42,209 nucleotides of DNA from Tissierellales bacterium. Its GTDB lineage: Bacteria; Bacillota; Clostridia; Tissierellales; Tissierellaceae. Where the stretch lies: assembly GCA_030146705.1 (NCBI GenBank), contig JASLBE010000025.1, positions 1 through 42,209 on the forward strand, written 5' to 3'. This document shows, piece after piece, positions 42,114 through 42,209 of this stretch; within the stretch, counting starts at the first letter, position 1, and each line of letters opens with the position of its first letter. The notes below the pieces were generated by a model. That model was not told where the DNA came from. It ran no database searches and saw only the letters and a program-made list of their open reading frames with translations. Both the position numbers and the translations under genes were made by a program.

Positions 42114-42133
42114 CAATCTCTAAATTATATGTA

Positions 42134-42209
42134 TGGTGGGCGCAATAGGACTTGAACCTATGACCCCCTGCTTGTAAGGCAGGTGCTCTCCCAGCTGAGC
42201 TATGCGCCC
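42134..42209 (-). tRNA. tRNA-Val(TAC)
   Basis: A 76-base cloverleaf with CCA encoded. Acceptor GGGCGCA/TGCGCCC and anticodon loop CTTACAA (TAC) are intact. Its first base is the last base of the window, so more tRNAs may follow outside. Confidence 0.97.

Noticed and set aside
1..42209. Search for CRISPR arrays, transposases, phage genes, toxin-antitoxin pairs and rRNA
   Set aside because: No regularly spaced repeats, no transposase or integrase motifs, no rRNA sequence and no plausible toxin-antitoxin pair were seen on either strand.

Overview
The window reads as one chromosomal contig of an anaerobic, low-GC Firmicute, most likely a Tissierellia or Peptoniphilaceae-type clostridium. This placement is inferred from an Rnf ion-translocating complex of the clostridial order rnfCDGEAB, strong AGGAGG-type ribosome binding sites, AT-rich intergenic DNA, Arg codons that are mostly AGG or AGA, and many TTG and GTG starts. 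No phage, IS element, CRISPR array, rRNA gene or plasmid gene is visible. The left end is a 96-bp perfect inverted repeat that cuts through the PBP2 gene and looks like an assembly foldback. The right end stops on the first base of a tRNA-Val. The window is therefore probably a whole contig.

Layout. Positions 1-5465 (minus strand) carry a cell-shape and maintenance cluster in the order NusG-domain-II protein, Gx-family membrane protein, maf, radC, mreB, mreC, mreD, pbp2. Positions 5546-10749 (minus) carry the Rnf operon with a recognisable promoter, a palindrome in the leader and a strong terminator. Positions 10813-16510 (minus) carry polA, coaE, a lytic transglycosylase and an orphan peptide-binding lipoprotein. 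Then come tRNA-Leu(CAA) with a palindromic terminator, a small putative winged-helix protein, a secreted lipoprotein nuclease, and a membrane chemoreceptor with an extra C-terminal sensor-like region.

Positions 20056-26265 (plus strand) look like an acid-utilisation island. A CdaR-type regulator is followed by a metallo-beta-lactamase-fold protein, a GntP-family permease and glycerate kinase. A separate unit follows with an FMN-dependent alpha-hydroxy-acid oxidoreductase that has an unusual Cys-rich N-terminus, and a DsrE-family protein. Positions 26264-34595 (minus) hold a spermidine/spermine-type acetyltransferase, a D-cysteine desulfhydrase-type PLP enzyme, a beta-CASP ribonuclease, a FAD/NAD(P) oxidoreductase and the spermidine/putrescine importer potABCD.

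Positions 34887-40610 (minus) form a compact six-gene run: an unknown helical protein, a LUD protein, nifS-type cysteine desulfurase, thiI, lemA and a TPM-domain protein. NifS and ThiI together should make 4-thiouridine in tRNA. The window closes with a YprB-type exonuclease (plus) and five tRNA genes (minus: Val, Arg, Gln, Glu, Lys).

The most unusual points are the Cys-rich hydroxy-acid oxidoreductase paired with DsrE, the metallo-hydrolase inside the glycerate operon, the unknown protein heading the sulfur/tRNA-thiolation operon, and a Rex-like site plus leader hairpin at the rnf promoter. All functional calls come from reading motifs by eye. No database search was run.
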